A stretch of 64,000 nucleotides of DNA from Bisporella sp. PMI_857 (GCA_021307315.1 JAJSPD010000003.1:558001-622000); one strand, 5' to 3'; shown: positions 36,486 to 48,420, numbered from the stretch's first letter. Translations and numbers: made by a program. Notes: generated by a model from the sequence alone, not told the origin.

Positions 36486-38251
36486 TTAGAGCACATATCT
36501 GAAGCCTCTGGGAACAGAATTGCCCTCCTCATCCTCATCATATCCCTCGGCGCGATCCAGCTTCCTGTTCTCCCAGCTTAGCCAGAATCTCAAACAAATC
36601 GCAACAGTTGCACAAAGTCCGCAGAATAATGCGAGCGTAATGCCAGCAGTGAGATACCTTGGCTTCTGGGAGTTGGGATAGAGGTAGCTTGTGAAGAGAT
36701 GCGTGCAGTTGGCGAGAGAGTTCACCATTGCGAGTGCCGCAGCACGCTTGGACTTGGGTCTTGCGATGGTGGATGAAACCCAGGAAAGCGTGACGTTGAA
36801 GGCCGAGTAGACTCCCAAAGTCATCAGGAACATCGAGGCATATCTTCCAGCGGTCGAGGTCAGGGTCACGCAGAGGACGTTTCCCAGCATGGAGATTGTA
36901 AGCGGCAAGGCAATGTGGAAGCACCGCTCGTTCGTTCTACCGCTGTGGATTGAATTGCCGAGCGAGGTGAAGAATGCTAGAGCATAAGGAGGTGCGGTGA
37001 GGAGAAGTGTGGTGACCTTGTTGTAGCCCAATGTCGAGACAATTGAGGGGAAGAAGTAGGTGTATGCCATGCCAGTGAGAAGGGAGAATTGGAGAAGGAT
37101 AAGCATGTAGACCTTCGGATCTTTGAGGGCCTGAACCGCCCCAACCCATACACTCTCCCCGTCTTCGCCGTCTGCAACTCCGGCTGCCTCATCGGCGATT
37201 CTCCAGATTGCGAACTCTTTCTCCTCTGGAGTCAGCCATTTTGTTTCTAAAGACGAAATTAGTAAACATGAAGAGACTTTGAGCTTGTTGGGGCCATACC
37301 CTTTGGGTAGTTGGGCAAGATCAAAACGGCAACGAACGCAACGCAGATTGTGAAAACACCTTCGAGAATGAAGAGCCATCTCCAAGCACGAAGTCCGCCA
37401 ACGCCTTCCATCCCGCCAACAACACCCGCTGCGATCAACCCTCCGAAGCAGTTTGATAGGGTGTTTCCTGCATATAGAACCGCAATTCTGATATATTATT
37501 AGTTTGGTACCATTATCAACATGCAGGGTCAAATACCTCAATGGGAGCTCAGATCGGACATACCAAGATGTCAACATAAGTAGTGCTCCGGGGCTAAGAC
37601 GTGATAAGCAGGTAACCTTTTATTTGAAAGGGTACTCATACAAGAATGGAGCCTCAACGAAACCAAGGAAGAAACGGATAGCTACGACTCCTCCATAGGT
37701 TTTAGCAGAAGCCATTGAGGCAGAAACCTAGATCACAGTCAGCATACGCGGAAAGGTAAAGATTCTTTAATCTATTGGGATACTTACGCCTCCCCAAAGG
37801 ACAGCAGCGCAGGAAAGGTAGATCCCAGGACGAGGGAATTTTGACAGAATGACATTGCTGGGGAACTGGAATAGCAGATAGCCAACATACATAATCATCA
37901 AAGACGTGTTGTATTGATGATCAGTAAGTCCGATGTCGTCTTCCAAGCCTCCAAGCCGAGCATTTGTGAAGTTGTTTCTGTCAAGAATGCTGTATACCTA
38001 GATGAGCAATTGCTTTCAAGAGAGTGGATAGTAACATACTTCAGGAGGAAAAGGATGATGAGCATGGGCATGAGTCGAATGTCGATTTTGCGGACAAGTC
38101 TCTTCCGAAGGGCAGTTATTTCCTCTGGACTTTTATGTCGTAAGCTCTCTGGGAGCGTGCCGCTCACATACACCTCTCCTTTGGCTTTTTCATCCTTGAT
38201 ATCCTCGACTGTGTTGGGAGCTTGAATCTTCTCAGACGTAATGGTAGCCAT
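36486..38251 (-). CDS. MFS permease, anion:cation symporter (Dal5-like) family
   Basis: Six exons join in phase (38251-38040, 37989-37788, 37727-37636, 37593-37537, 37487-37300, 37246-36486) to give 503 residues with introns of 42-60 nt. After a hydrophilic N-terminus come about twelve membrane segments. The family signature LLNILDRNNFTNARLGG appears at the first splice, and PGALLMLTSWYVRSELPLR after the third splice marks the cytosolic loop of this subfamily. Dal5 relatives import allantoate, nicotinate, tartrate or other organic acids at the plasma membrane. Three CGGAAA elements lie 200-400 nt upstream. This ties the gene to the neighbouring A-T-R enzyme and suggests uptake of precursor or export of product. 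Confidence 0.85.
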
Positions 38252-39372
38252 TTTACGAGTTTTCTTCAATTCGAAAGAGACTGGGGTTTCGTCCTGTATC
38301 TGCTCTGGAAGGATCAAGGTGGATGCCAAATTTGCATGCAGGATATAACCATTTTATATATGCTAATCCATCCCCATACACACCCGAAGACCATGCCGAC
38401 CCCAGATCAATTGATGGTCTGGGGAAGTTCGCTGTGTGGAGAATCTCTCATGGCACATTTCCGAGACAGAAATAGTGGTGCGGAAATGCGCAATGTGGGG
38501 ATTATGGAGTTCCCCGCACTAGAAAATGGGATGACCCTGCAGTGCGGTGTAAGAACTCGCCTAGTTCACGGGCCATTACGGGATAGATGGTTGTTTTGAG
38601 AAGATGGCAATGAGCTGATGATCCTGTCGAGTTTGATTGCCTTCGGAAATACGACCTCATGACTCGAGTTGAGTTGGTTGGTACCCTTGTCGGGCGACCT
38701 AGAAGGACTCCAAGCTTACACAAGTTGATTTGTAGTTTAGACAACTATACCATGGCATCAACTTTCAGGGTGAGTAATTAATGTCACTATCGGTTGAGAG
38801 GTGGAAGTGCGAAGGCTAGATTGGCCACAAATGATTCTATACCTAAGCTACTTAGAGGCAATTAAAAAAGTGGCGACTTTAAACAGCATGACTAGCACTG
38901 AATGAACACATATATTTCTCTTACATTTACTTATGAATGAATAACACTGTTGATACATTATTTCAGCTTGCCGCAAGACAAGCCTTGTTTCCCCAAAGCT
39001 GTGGAACTCCGAGCTTTCGACATTCGGGTACCATTTTCGTCAGTCATTCTTTACTATGAACAGATCTATGAAAAATGCCCATGCGGAATACGCGTACAGT
39101 CAAAATTAGCAGCTGGAATGGGGTTTTTTTGGCTTGAAACATACCATCAGAAGCTTTTGCGAAAATGGGTCATTTGACTTGAATTGTGGTTGCGTTTCAC
39201 AACAATCAAGGACTTGTGGATGGGACAGGAACTCGTGGCCAAATTGGAAAGGACTCTATTTTATTCAAACCGGATTAGAAGCTAGAATTGACAGTGGGTA
39301 TTTAATCCTGTTTAGTAGAGGCCATAATTCGTATATCTACATACTTAACATTCGTGATTATTCTTAAAGTAT
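38252..39372. other. Permease promoter and 3' region of the A-T-R enzyme
   Basis: No gene is seen. The part next to the permease start carries the CGGAAA elements listed separately. The 38,650-39,372 part is A+T-rich with only short frames. Confidence 0.45.
38458..38650. promoter_or_regulatory. Three CGGAAA elements upstream of the Dal5-like permease
   Basis: CGGAAAT occurs at 38481-38487 and 38644-38650, and the reverse complement TTTCCG at 38458-38463. By chance one such 6-mer is expected about every 2 kb counting both strands. CGG is the half-site read by Zn2Cys6 proteins. The same element is dense in two other promoters of the cluster. Confidence 0.5.
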
Positions 39373-42300
39373 CTACAGGCTTTCTAACACGTCTAACACC
39401 TCAGCTAACACATCTTCTTGGGATCCTATAGCATCAACGGGAATAACATCGACTTCATCGTTCCAAGGCAATTCCAAACTTTGCAACTGACTCCCAATCA
39501 TCTGTACACCCATATAATGTCCTTCTCGCTCGCTCACTCTTCGCTCTAGTGTCTGATCGTCACATTGCAACATCAAGAAAACTGGCTTCATCACACGACT
39601 GTTCCGCAGCTCATCTCGATAAATTCTTTTCAACGCAGAACAGGTGACGATGACTTGCTCTGAGTCATTCTTGTTGAAGTCAAGTAAAGCCGTAGCTTTA
39701 AGTGTCTCAAGCCATACCCACCTGTCATTATCTGACAGTGCAACACAATTTGACATTTTGTCAATGGACATCTTTGAATGTAAATGGTCCCCTTCGATCC
39801 ATGAAATGCCGAGCGCTTTTGAAAGACTAGCTGCCACGGTTGATTTGCCTGTGCCACATGGTCCAGCAAAAACTATCAAGCGTTTCTTGATTTGAGAAGC
39901 CTGCACTGCCCAAGATGTCGCAAGGAAATGCGAGACAAACTTGCTAACCAATTCCTGGTTAAGAATGGGAGCAGCGGCCAGAGCTGGCGAAAGGTAACGG
40001 GCAAAAGAAGTATCATAAGTAAGGCCTGATTTGGCTATATCATTGTCGTATTTACTAGCGAAGAAGTCCACTAGTTTTATGGGTGGGTTTGACACTGGGT
40101 CGGAATTTGATGTGCGGAGAGCGTCGACCCAATCCCTTTGGTGGATCTCCTTGAAGCTAAGCCCAGCTTTGTGAAGTGCTGGAATCAGATCTTGAGTCCA
40201 GTGAAAGGATTGATGGTTGACAATATTTGTTACGCAAGTGTCAGCAGAGCTGAGAGAGATATCTAAAACGGCTGCTGCAACAACATCAACTGGTAACCAT
40301 AGAGGGTTTTCATCAAGTTTTGGTATCGCACCAATAGTAAGAGCGGATTGGATCATCAAAGGAATTGCCTCGGTGGCATTCCATATGCCATGAACTGTAT
40401 CAGCGATGACCTGCCCAATTCGCAAAACGCGAGCACGTATGCCATAGGATTTGGCAGCTGCTACGCAAATGTGTTCAGTGACAAGCTTTGACTGTGCATA
40501 TCCCATTCCTTGAGCATACTCAAGACTTTCGGGCAGATCTTCCCGCACAAACCCTCCCTTTGTGCGGGCTACAGTGCTCACAGAGCTGCAGAAATTAAAC
40601 GTTGCTGGCTCTGGTCGATGAGCCTTCAAGCACAATGCCATCAGATTATGAGCTCCAGAAATACAATCTGCCTCAAAGCTACCAAGACCTAGATTGAAAT
40701 TAACACTCCAAGCGCAATGAACGAGTCCAGTGATGTTTGATGCAAGTTCTGTGTATTTTTCTGGGCTTAGACCAAGAGACTCGTCGCTGAAGTCGGCTGG
40801 TAATGCCACAATCTTTCTGCGTGATTCGACGCCTAAGTTGTGATAAACGTAACGTTTCCGCAACGAGTTCCTCACACGAGAACGCGCATTCAAAGGAGAA
40901 GAGGCGCGGACAAGGCAGTAGACTCTTTTTACATCCAGGCGTGTGACAAGCCGGGCAACGAGATGTGCACCAAGAGACCCAGTGGCTCCAGTGACAACCT
41001 AGATAATACGTTAGAATGTCTCTGAGCACGTCAAACAATTGCAATTAACTTACCAAGTACTCTCCTTCCTTATCATTTGTTGTAGGGACATGAGGGGAGA
41101 AACTTGAATACTTCTGGATTAAGTTGTTCATCTTATCTGTTACCGAAATGACCTCGGACTGTCCGCCAATTCGCATGCGATAGAGTTCTTTAGAAAGAGC
41201 GCTGATAGATGGGAAATCAAACACGATATTGGCACCAAGCTGCTGCTTGTTGGTCTGGACATTCTTGCTGAGCACGCTACGAAGTTGAATACTTTGAAGC
41301 GAGTCCAGCCCTATAGAGAAGAGATCCGTCTCGTCTTTGATGATGGTATTGGTGCGGATGATTTTGAGGAGCTCCGTGCGAATATAAGTCTTTAATTCCT
41401 CTTCACTCAAGCACAGCTCTCCACTTGGGACGTCTGCTGCGGCATAGACGTGCTCAATCTGCTCAGAGAAGGTTCGGTAAAAAGCTGCTCGGATTACCGT
41501 ACCTTTATCGGTTCTGGGATAAGATGTACCATAAGGGAGAATTTCGACCATATCTAAAGATATCTGTGCATAGCCAGGCATGTCTTTGTTTGCTTCAGTA
41601 AGCGCAGGGACAAGCGCATTCCGAAAGTCGTCATTTGAGAGGTCTGCACCAGATTCCGAAGGGATTACCATGAGACCAGGTCGCGTCTTGCCATTGCCAA
41701 ACATGACTGCCTCAGCAATTATAGCTGAGGAGGCGCGGATCAGATGTTCAAACATGTTCGGGACAACTTTCTCTCCATTCATTAAAACGATGGTATCATC
41801 GAGTCGGGCAAAATATTTCCACGCATCGGGAATGGTGGGGTGAGCTGTAAATAAATCTTTCGTTGCATAAGAGTTATCTGGTCTGTTAGAGGCAACTTTT
41901 GATGACCAGCCATCAAGGACGATAAGCTCATAGATTCCAGGGCTTCGTAACTCCCACCTCAAATACGGCTTAACGGCATCACCAGCGCGAACATAATCCC
42001 AGGCAATGTCTCCAGAATCTCTGAAAGAAGTCATGAGCTGTCCTGTTTCGGTCGTTCCGTAATGGCTGATGAGATTTACTCCATTTTCAACAAGCTTATC
42101 TCCTAAAGCATCTGGACACGCAGAACCCCCAAACATGACTATTTTCAGCTTTGCTAGTGCAGCAGTGCCTTCTGGACTATCTCCGAGAAGTTTTAAGGCG
42201 TAAGGCACCCCATAGAATATTTCGAAAGAATACTTTTGCATAGTACTTAATAGGTTCTGTTGAGTGAGAGGAAGATCGGCGTTGTAGAGATAAATCTGTT

Positions 42301-43172
42301 TCCTTGAATGAATGCTTCGAAAGACACTGGAGATTCCATGAGCGTGGTACAGTGGAAGAGTAATGAACCCTCTCATATTAAGATTGTTAGCATAATTGTT
42401 GAGGGCGGCTTTGTGAGTCTGATAGATTGGTTTGGGAAGACCTGTAGTTATGAGAAGATTAGCAGGTTGCTCTATTAAAATTCATACAACGCCGCATACC
42501 TGTTGAGCCACTCGAATGAATAATCCATGATATTTTCTTTGTCTCAATCTCAGGATCGAGATGTGTGGACATTCTTGTGTCGACGCACTGATTGATGGTG
42601 AAATCGTATGATTCTGAAGTTGCAATATTATGGACCTGAAGACCAGGAATCTCACAGGTACCCTTAACCTCTTGAGCTACATCATTGAATGTAGAATTTA
42701 TCAACAAATGCTTAGCTCCTGTTGCTTTGAGAAGTGAGGAGTATGCAGCAACACTTATCCTGGTGGAAAGGAAGAGAACTGAAGCTGATAATTTGCTGAG
42801 CGCCAAGACGCTTATGAAGTACTCAAAGTTGGATGGCCCCAAGAGCCCAACAACTATCTCTGAATCCGATGAAGATAACCGTTGAGGAATGATATCTCTG
42901 TACCTCTGAGCAACACGCTGTGCAAAGACATCGATTTGTTGATAGGTATAGCTAACATAATCATTCCCGGACGAGGGATATGAAATGATTGTTTCATGTG
43001 GAGCTTCATGTGCTCGTCGTCTGAGTAGATCATCTATGGTAAGAATGGGCTCTGGTTCGGCAGTAAAATTGCTATTCGAATCCTCAATGTGTGCCGACTT
43101 AGTATATGATTGTTTCCAGGTGCCGTCCCATTCGACGGACGGCGAGATAATCTCAATAGCCGAGGGCGGCAT
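39373..43172 (-). CDS. Adenylation-thiolation-reductase enzyme fused to a gluconokinase domain
   Basis: Exons 43172-42500, 42441-41054 and 40998-39373 splice in phase to 1228 residues. The A domain (about 1-500) has the ATP loop HSSGSTGLPKP at the first splice, YGTTETG and a DxxVLxNGEK-like motif (DDTIVLMNGEK). The T domain carries its phosphopantetheine Ser at about 605 (IGLDSLQS). The R domain begins with VTGATGSLGAHL at about 689 and has the catalytic YAQSK (Tyr854, Lys858). From about 1059 the protein continues without a break into a complete GntK-type kinase: GPCGTGKST at 1066-1074, EGDHLHSKMSIDKM, DNDRWVWL, TCSALKRIYRDELR and REGHYMGVQMIGSQ. A-T-R enzymes activate an acid and release it as aldehyde or alcohol. 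The kinase suggests phosphorylation of a polyol, sugar acid or the released product. Substrates are unknown. Confidence 0.92.
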
Positions 43173-43373
43173 ATTTGTGTACTAAGTCTGATGGTATGAG
43201 AATTAACCGTGAGTCACTCCGAGGAAGAGTTATGATGACTTCGAAAGTTGTCTGGTTTTATATAATATATGCATTTTTACCTAAAATGTGTTAGGTCTGG
43301 AGGTTGTGAGTTAATACCAGAGCTGGAGTTACCCCACTACACCCCATTGATCTTTGTCCAAGCCGACCCATAG

Positions 43374-43455
43374 CGGAAATTCAATGAAGGTATCTGATCG
43401 GAAACGATACTTGTAGATGTTTGAGTCTCGGAAAAGTGGTCAACTTGTTCGGAAA
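43374..43455 (+). promoter_or_regulatory. Array of four CGGAAA elements
   Basis: CGGAAA occurs at 43374, 43399, 43429 and 43450, all in the same orientation within 82 bp and about 200-280 nt upstream of the A-T-R-kinase start. The spacing is 25, 30 and 21 nt. This density is far above chance and suggests a binding platform for a Zn2Cys6 regulator. Confidence 0.6.
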
Positions 43456-43514
43456 CAGAATTGCGCGGCTCGTCTCGGCAGTTTGGTCTTGGCTACCTTA
43501 TGGTCGCTTGTTTG

Positions 43515-43727
43515 CTGGCTTAGGACCGAGAAGGAGGATTTTTATTTGACACCGTTATTACTATTTCACTTTATTGTATGCTTGTCAATGTTTGAATAAT
43601 TGCGAGACAACTTCATACACTTACTTTTTACGAAGTAAATTGACTTTTCGCCTTATTAGAAAATGTTTAACGTTTGGATATTAATTGTGATACAAGGACC
43701 AAATGTTGGCAGTTGGCTAAGGTCGAT
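43515..43727 (+). repeat. Diverged 213-bp dispersed repeat, copy A
   Basis: This stretch aligns end to end with 47953-48165. Both begin CTGGCTT, share CAATGTTTG, ATTAxAAAATGTTxAA and TTGGxAGTT, and end CTAAGGTCG. Divergence is high. No reading frame or terminal inverted repeat is visible. Confidence 0.6.
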
Positions 43728-43794
43728 CTCTATTTCTCAACTGGAGAGCCACGTCCCATCCGGCCAATTAATAGCCTAAAGTCCAAGTCACTCA

Positions 43795-46299
43795 TTATTG
43801 CTCTATGATGAAGATCTCAACGGGATATAGACTTACACATGAATCAAATTCTGCCCAGCCAAGTTCGACCTCCTGGCCATACGATAGATATGCCTGATCA
43901 AATATTTGCATGGTGGCGTCGTTATGGCCATAAGCAGAAGGCTGCAAGTCCTGTGCTAATGGCATATATTCTATTGAATACCTATCGCGCATGTCCAGCG
44001 CTTGATTGGGAAGTCCTCTAGATTCTGCTAAGTCTGCTGATTGGGGAGGCTGGACTTCCAATTGACGACCCGATGCAAAGCTTCCAGAGTCTTGCCCTTG
44101 GGAGGTCAAGCGAATGACCTCTTTCTTTAGTTCATCTAGAATAATGTTGTAGCGCCTAAAGGGAGAGGTCGAGGCTGTCGTGGCGTAAATTGCGCGCTGG
44201 CAGCGATCTGCAGCTTCGAAATATTGCAAAGAAGCATCATGTTGTTCCTGGCCACTTGACTGGCCACTACTTTGTATCGTGTAAACATAAAGAGCAGAGA
44301 TGGCGCAAAAGCTGATATAATGGGTGAACCAGAAAGGCTTTCGCATTCTGCCTTGATCTAAAAGACCGTTGACGGTCTCAACGACGGCCACCGCAGCATC
44401 AATGCATTCTTTGAGGCCACCCACCAAGTTACCTGGGTATTGAGATGGCCTGCTTAGATTGACGAAGCGATCTAACAGGAGAGGCCGATTGGCGAGAATC
44501 AATGCGTGAAGATAAGCTAACCTCAATACAGTGCTCTGGCGTTGATAAATCGGAATGAGCATAGAGGGATCTACCTTGTCAGGCTCGAGGAATGCAGGTA
44601 GTGATTCCTTCCATGCTTTCAATTCAGACGTTCGTTGCTGTGCAATTTCGGTCCATGGCGTTGCTACATCTTTATTCGTGGGATATAGATCACTTGATAT
44701 TGACCCGACGATTTTTGCCAATCTACTTTGAAGTTAGCACAATGCCATAGAGAGCTTTGGGTATCGTTTTCCAAAGGCTGTGAACTAACGAACCTCGCAT
44801 GGAAGACCGGCGCGTCGGACACAGACAAGGTCTTGGATGGCTTGAACAATTCCGTATACCCTGCAGTAGAGAGGTCGTTGTTATTCAATCTTTCCGGTAG
44901 GTGTTGATCAATGTCTTCGTCCCTGAAAATTCGAGGGCGGCCGAGAATAACACTGAGATATTTATCTAGCGTATAGGCGCTCCAAAAAACACGCTTCCTG
45001 ATTTCAATCTCAATTGAGCTAGTCGATGCGCTAAAGGACTGGGTGTATCGTTTTCTATGCAAGCCCAGTGCCATGATCATTTGACTGGTCGTACCAAAAG
45101 TATACCAGGCCTGATTTATGCGAGATGACGCCAGCAAGTATATGCATAAGGCAAGCTTTGCCTGCACGGATTCCAATCGCACACGGCCGGTCTCACTTGA
45201 AAGTCTCACTTCAGCCGCGGCAAAAAGTTGGCCACTAAAAGATGTCAACCATTTGTAGCGATAATTGATATATTTAATAGTACCTGAGGACCGTCTCATC
45301 CGCATATTCCTTGTCAGTTAGCACATCCACTTCCTTCCCATATAGCGACGCAGTGGCTAGAACTAAAAGACATATAGCAGCTTCAGCACAGGAGAGAGGC
45401 TGCTTGTGATTGTTTGAGACTATTTGAGTTTCATCGTAGAAACGATCCAGCAAAAGTTCGGTTGTTTGACGATGTAGAAACCTGTAAGTAGGCATCGCAA
45501 AATCGAAATATCTAGCAAGAAGCGCATTTCCTTGCTCCTTCTCTGGATACTTTAATTCCGAGACAGAGTAGTTGGCCTGATAGCCATCGCCGAATGAGAA
45601 AATGGAGGCCTGAGAGGAACTACTTGGGTTACCGGACTTCGTAGCGGAGTCTTGTTGGAATCTTCTTTGAGCACGATAGAGGAACGCAATTGCAGACGTT
45701 GGACCAATATAATGGCCATCGAAGCGGGTCTCTTCCGGTTCCTGAGAGATCTCGCAAGAAGGCGATATAGGCGTTTGTAACCTCGTCTCAGGCAATGCCT
45801 GAGTAGATATCAATTCAGGAGATGGAGGTCTGCCTCTTCTGTGCTCAGAGTTATATTGACAGAACAAAGACTTTTTTGTACATCGTTGACAAGGTTGTGT
45901 GCCAGTGCACCGCAGCTTCCTACTGTACATAAACTGTAAGTTTACATGATTAAAAATTTGAAAGAATTGAGAAGAAAGAGCAAAGAACTTCAATGTTCAG
46001 AAATGTCATGGCACCAGAGAAAATTAGAATCCTGGGAATTGGCAAACAAAGAACAACAATGAAGTCCTCAGTTCTAGGAGCGACAAGTTTAACCTTTTGC
46101 ATGAATCGCAGGCTCGCGAAATTTTCTTTCTTTCTGCTTTCGAGAGTATTCGACTTTTCCTCTTTGCACTTGATCGGCCCTGGCTCCCATCTCTCTCATG
46201 ATAGGTGGCCGCCGAAGGCACCGAAATGGAATCTACGCCTTGAGCTTGAGAACTTGATGGCGTATCAGGAACCGTATGCGGAGAAGAATATGCATTCAT
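43795..46299 (-). CDS. Zn2Cys6 transcription factor, candidate cluster regulator
   Basis: Exons 46299-46094, 45922-45284, 45234-44794 and 44722-43795 give 737 residues. The Zn2Cys6 cluster is completed by the first splice (CDSCK + SRKLRC, Cys64-67-74, then TGTQPCQRCTKKSLFC). A Ser/Pro-rich stretch follows, then the fungal middle-homology region with IRKRVFWSAYTLDKYLSVILGRPR spanning about residues 330-355, and a long helical C-terminus. It is predicted to be a nuclear homodimeric activator. It lies between the A-T-R-kinase gene and the aldo-keto reductase and shares a bidirectional promoter with the latter. CGGAAA elements in that promoter and in two others of the cluster would fit control by this protein, including of itself. 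Confidence 0.88.
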
Positions 46300-46761
46300 T
46301 GGTCTGTCTTAGGGCAGGTGTATGAAGGAGTATGGAGCACGTGATAATACGAGGTTTCCGACTAGCATCGAAATCTGTTTGATGGCAAAGCGGAAAATGG
46401 AAAAGGATAAAAGAAATGAAGTGCGTCAATCATAGCTAGATGGGCAAGTAGAACACCACTAACATCGTTAGCACGGGAAAAAATGAGGGGTTTTGGACCC
46501 CCTTTGTCGGCACATCCACTTTGAACCTCGGAAATATGATTATGTAATCATATGCTAGTCAGTAACTGTCGGAAATATGTTATGTTTCTAGACGGAAACC
46601 AGTTAATACAATTGCCCACTCATGACTGTGGACCACCACTTTGATAGCATAGTCAATAAAACTCCAAGATGGCACTTCCTTCTGCAAAGCGTAGACACAA
46701 GTCCTCTGGCAACTGCCTGACACTATTTCAGCATCGCCCTTAAAAATCGACTTTAGACAAT
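46300..46761. promoter_or_regulatory. Bidirectional promoter of the regulator and the aldo-keto reductase
   Basis: The two start codons are 462 nt apart, facing away from each other. CGGAAA occurs at 46391, 46529, 46570 and 46593. Two of these are extended to the same 10-mer CGGAAATATG. A CACGTG box lies near 46,338. Confidence 0.6.
46534..46553. promoter_or_regulatory. Palindrome, 9-bp arms with 2-nt centre
   Basis: ATATGATTA is followed by TG and its exact reverse complement TAATCATAT. It overlaps one CGGAAATATG element, so it could be a binding site for a dimeric regulator. Confidence 0.5.
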
Positions 46762-47842
46762 ATGGCACTGAACCGGACTTTTACTCTCAATACCGGCGCA
46801 AAAATACCTGCTGTGGGGTTTGGCACCTGGCAAGCAGCGCCAAAGGAGGTTGAAAAGGCTGTCGAGATTGCCTTAAAGTCTGGCTATCGACACATTGACT
46901 GTGCTGCAATATATCGGAACGAAGCAGAGGTTGGCTCTGGTATCCAGGCGAGTGGTGTCAAACGAGAAGATATTTTTATCACTGGAAAATTATGGAATAC
47001 CAAACATAGGTAAGCTTTGTGCTCGTTTTATTTATCTATAGAGGTGCCAAAGTTCCTGTACAGACAAACCAGAAGCCTCACAATTTGTCTTATCTTTGAA
47101 ATTCTAATATACTCACAGACCAGAGGATGTCGAAGCCGCCTTAGATAAAACTCTCAAGGATCTAGGGACTAGCTATGTTGATCTCTATCTGATGCACTGG
47201 CCATGTGCTTTTAAGCCCGGTGATAAATGGTTTCCATTGGATTCGGAAGGTGTGTTCGAGCTCGATGATATAGAACCGTCTACCACCTGGACAGCTATGG
47301 AAGCGCTGCTTCAATCCGGGAAAGCAAAAGCGATAGGAGTCTCAAACTTCAACGTTAGCCGCCTTGAATCACTCTTGTCAACCTGCAAAGTTGTCCCTGC
47401 TGCAAACCAAGTCGAAGCCCACCCTTACCTTCAACAACCTTCTCTTCTTGAGTTCTGTAAAAACAAAGGCATAATTTTGGAAGCATACTCTCCCCTTGGA
47501 AACAACCAGACCGGTGAACCGCGGACGGTAGATGATGAGATTGTACACAAGGTTGGAAAGAAGTTGGGAAAGGATCCAGGTCAAGTCCTCGTGAGTTGGG
47601 GGGTGCAGCGTGGGCATGTCGTACTGCCTAAATCTGTAACAGCATCGAGAATCGCAAGCAATTTCCAAGACTTCGAAATACCTGCGGAAGAGATGGCCGA
47701 ACTCAACGCCTTAGAGCGACACAAACGATTTAACTTTCCCGCTCGGTGGGGGTACGATATCTTCCAGGAGGCTGGTGAAGAAGCAGTCAAGAGAATTGCG
47801 AAAGAAGCAGGCGAAGAAAACAAGACAAAGTTTACTGTATAA
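46762..47842 (+). CDS. Aldo-keto reductase (GCY1-like)
   Basis: Exons 46762-47009 and 47119-47842 encode 323 residues, the normal size for the family. The NADPH-dependent (beta/alpha)8 barrel is evident from FGTWQA near the start, and the catalytic tetrad is complete: Asp46, Tyr51, Lys76 and His109 ([22 protein letters not shown]). Later come [24 protein letters not shown] and the cofactor motif [10 protein letters not shown]. Such enzymes reduce aldehydes and ketones, including sugar aldehydes such as glyceraldehyde. Next to an A-T-R enzyme that can release an aldehyde, a role in reducing the product is likely. It shares a promoter with the cluster regulator. Confidence 0.93.
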
Positions 47843-47952
47843 ATTGCAAGCTATATTTTTATAGATTTCTCCTACACAAAGACAAAAGTTTTTAAGCTGA
47901 ATTGCTTTTATTGTCTTCTGCATTGCTTAGATATCTTCTCGTTCGATTTTCT

Positions 47953-48165
47953 CTGGCTTTAGGGCTGAGAAATAAGGGAGCCGATTATTAGTACGGCTAT
48001 TGCTTTTGTTGCTTTGTTGTATCAATTTCAATGTTTGCTCAATTGTGAAACAGTCAAAACAAACTTACTAAAATAGCTTAACTTCTCGCTTTATTACAAA
48101 ATGTTCAATGTTAAAATCTCGACTGTAGCAAAAGAATTAAGTATTGGTAGTTTGTGCTAAGGTCG
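47953..48165 (+). repeat. Diverged 213-bp dispersed repeat, copy B
   Basis: Partner of the copy at 43515-43727, in the same orientation. The similarity is clearest over the last 80 bp. The two copies bracket the cluster regulator and the aldo-keto reductase. Confidence 0.6.
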
Positions 48166-48378
48166 GCCACTTATAACTTAGCTGCGGAGTCTGGCTAGTA
48201 GTTGAAATAGGCACAGATCCCGGACGTCGAGCCTCGTTTTTGAAATCATAATGATATAGTACGTTTTACAATCGCCCTCAGAAAATACCGTACCTATGCA
48301 CGATGAGAGATTCTTGCGTCCAGCACCGGCCATGGCCACAGGAAAGTGGGGTGTCCCTACATCGGCGTCATATATCTA

Positions 48379-48420
48379 TGCTCTTAAGTGGTGACTCACC
48401 TCACCTTCTGCTCTTAAGTG
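48379..48420 (+). repeat. Pair of 12-bp direct repeats TGCTCTTAAGTG
   Basis: Identical copies lie at 48379-48390 and 48409-48420, 30 nt apart and 47-88 nt upstream of the exporter start. Each contains the palindrome CTTAAG. They could be regulator sites or part of the core promoter. Confidence 0.7.

Larger units (their letters stand above)
43173..43794. promoter_or_regulatory. Promoter region of the A-T-R-kinase gene
   Basis: This is the space between the enzyme start and the 3' end of the cluster regulator. It holds four CGGAAA elements and one copy of a diverged 213-bp repeat, both listed separately. No gene is seen. Confidence 0.5.

Noticed and set aside
39373..39900. Gluconokinase as a separate gene downstream of the A-T-R enzyme
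   Set aside because: The kinase is in the same uninterrupted exon and frame as the reductase, with no stop, intron or promoter-like gap between them.
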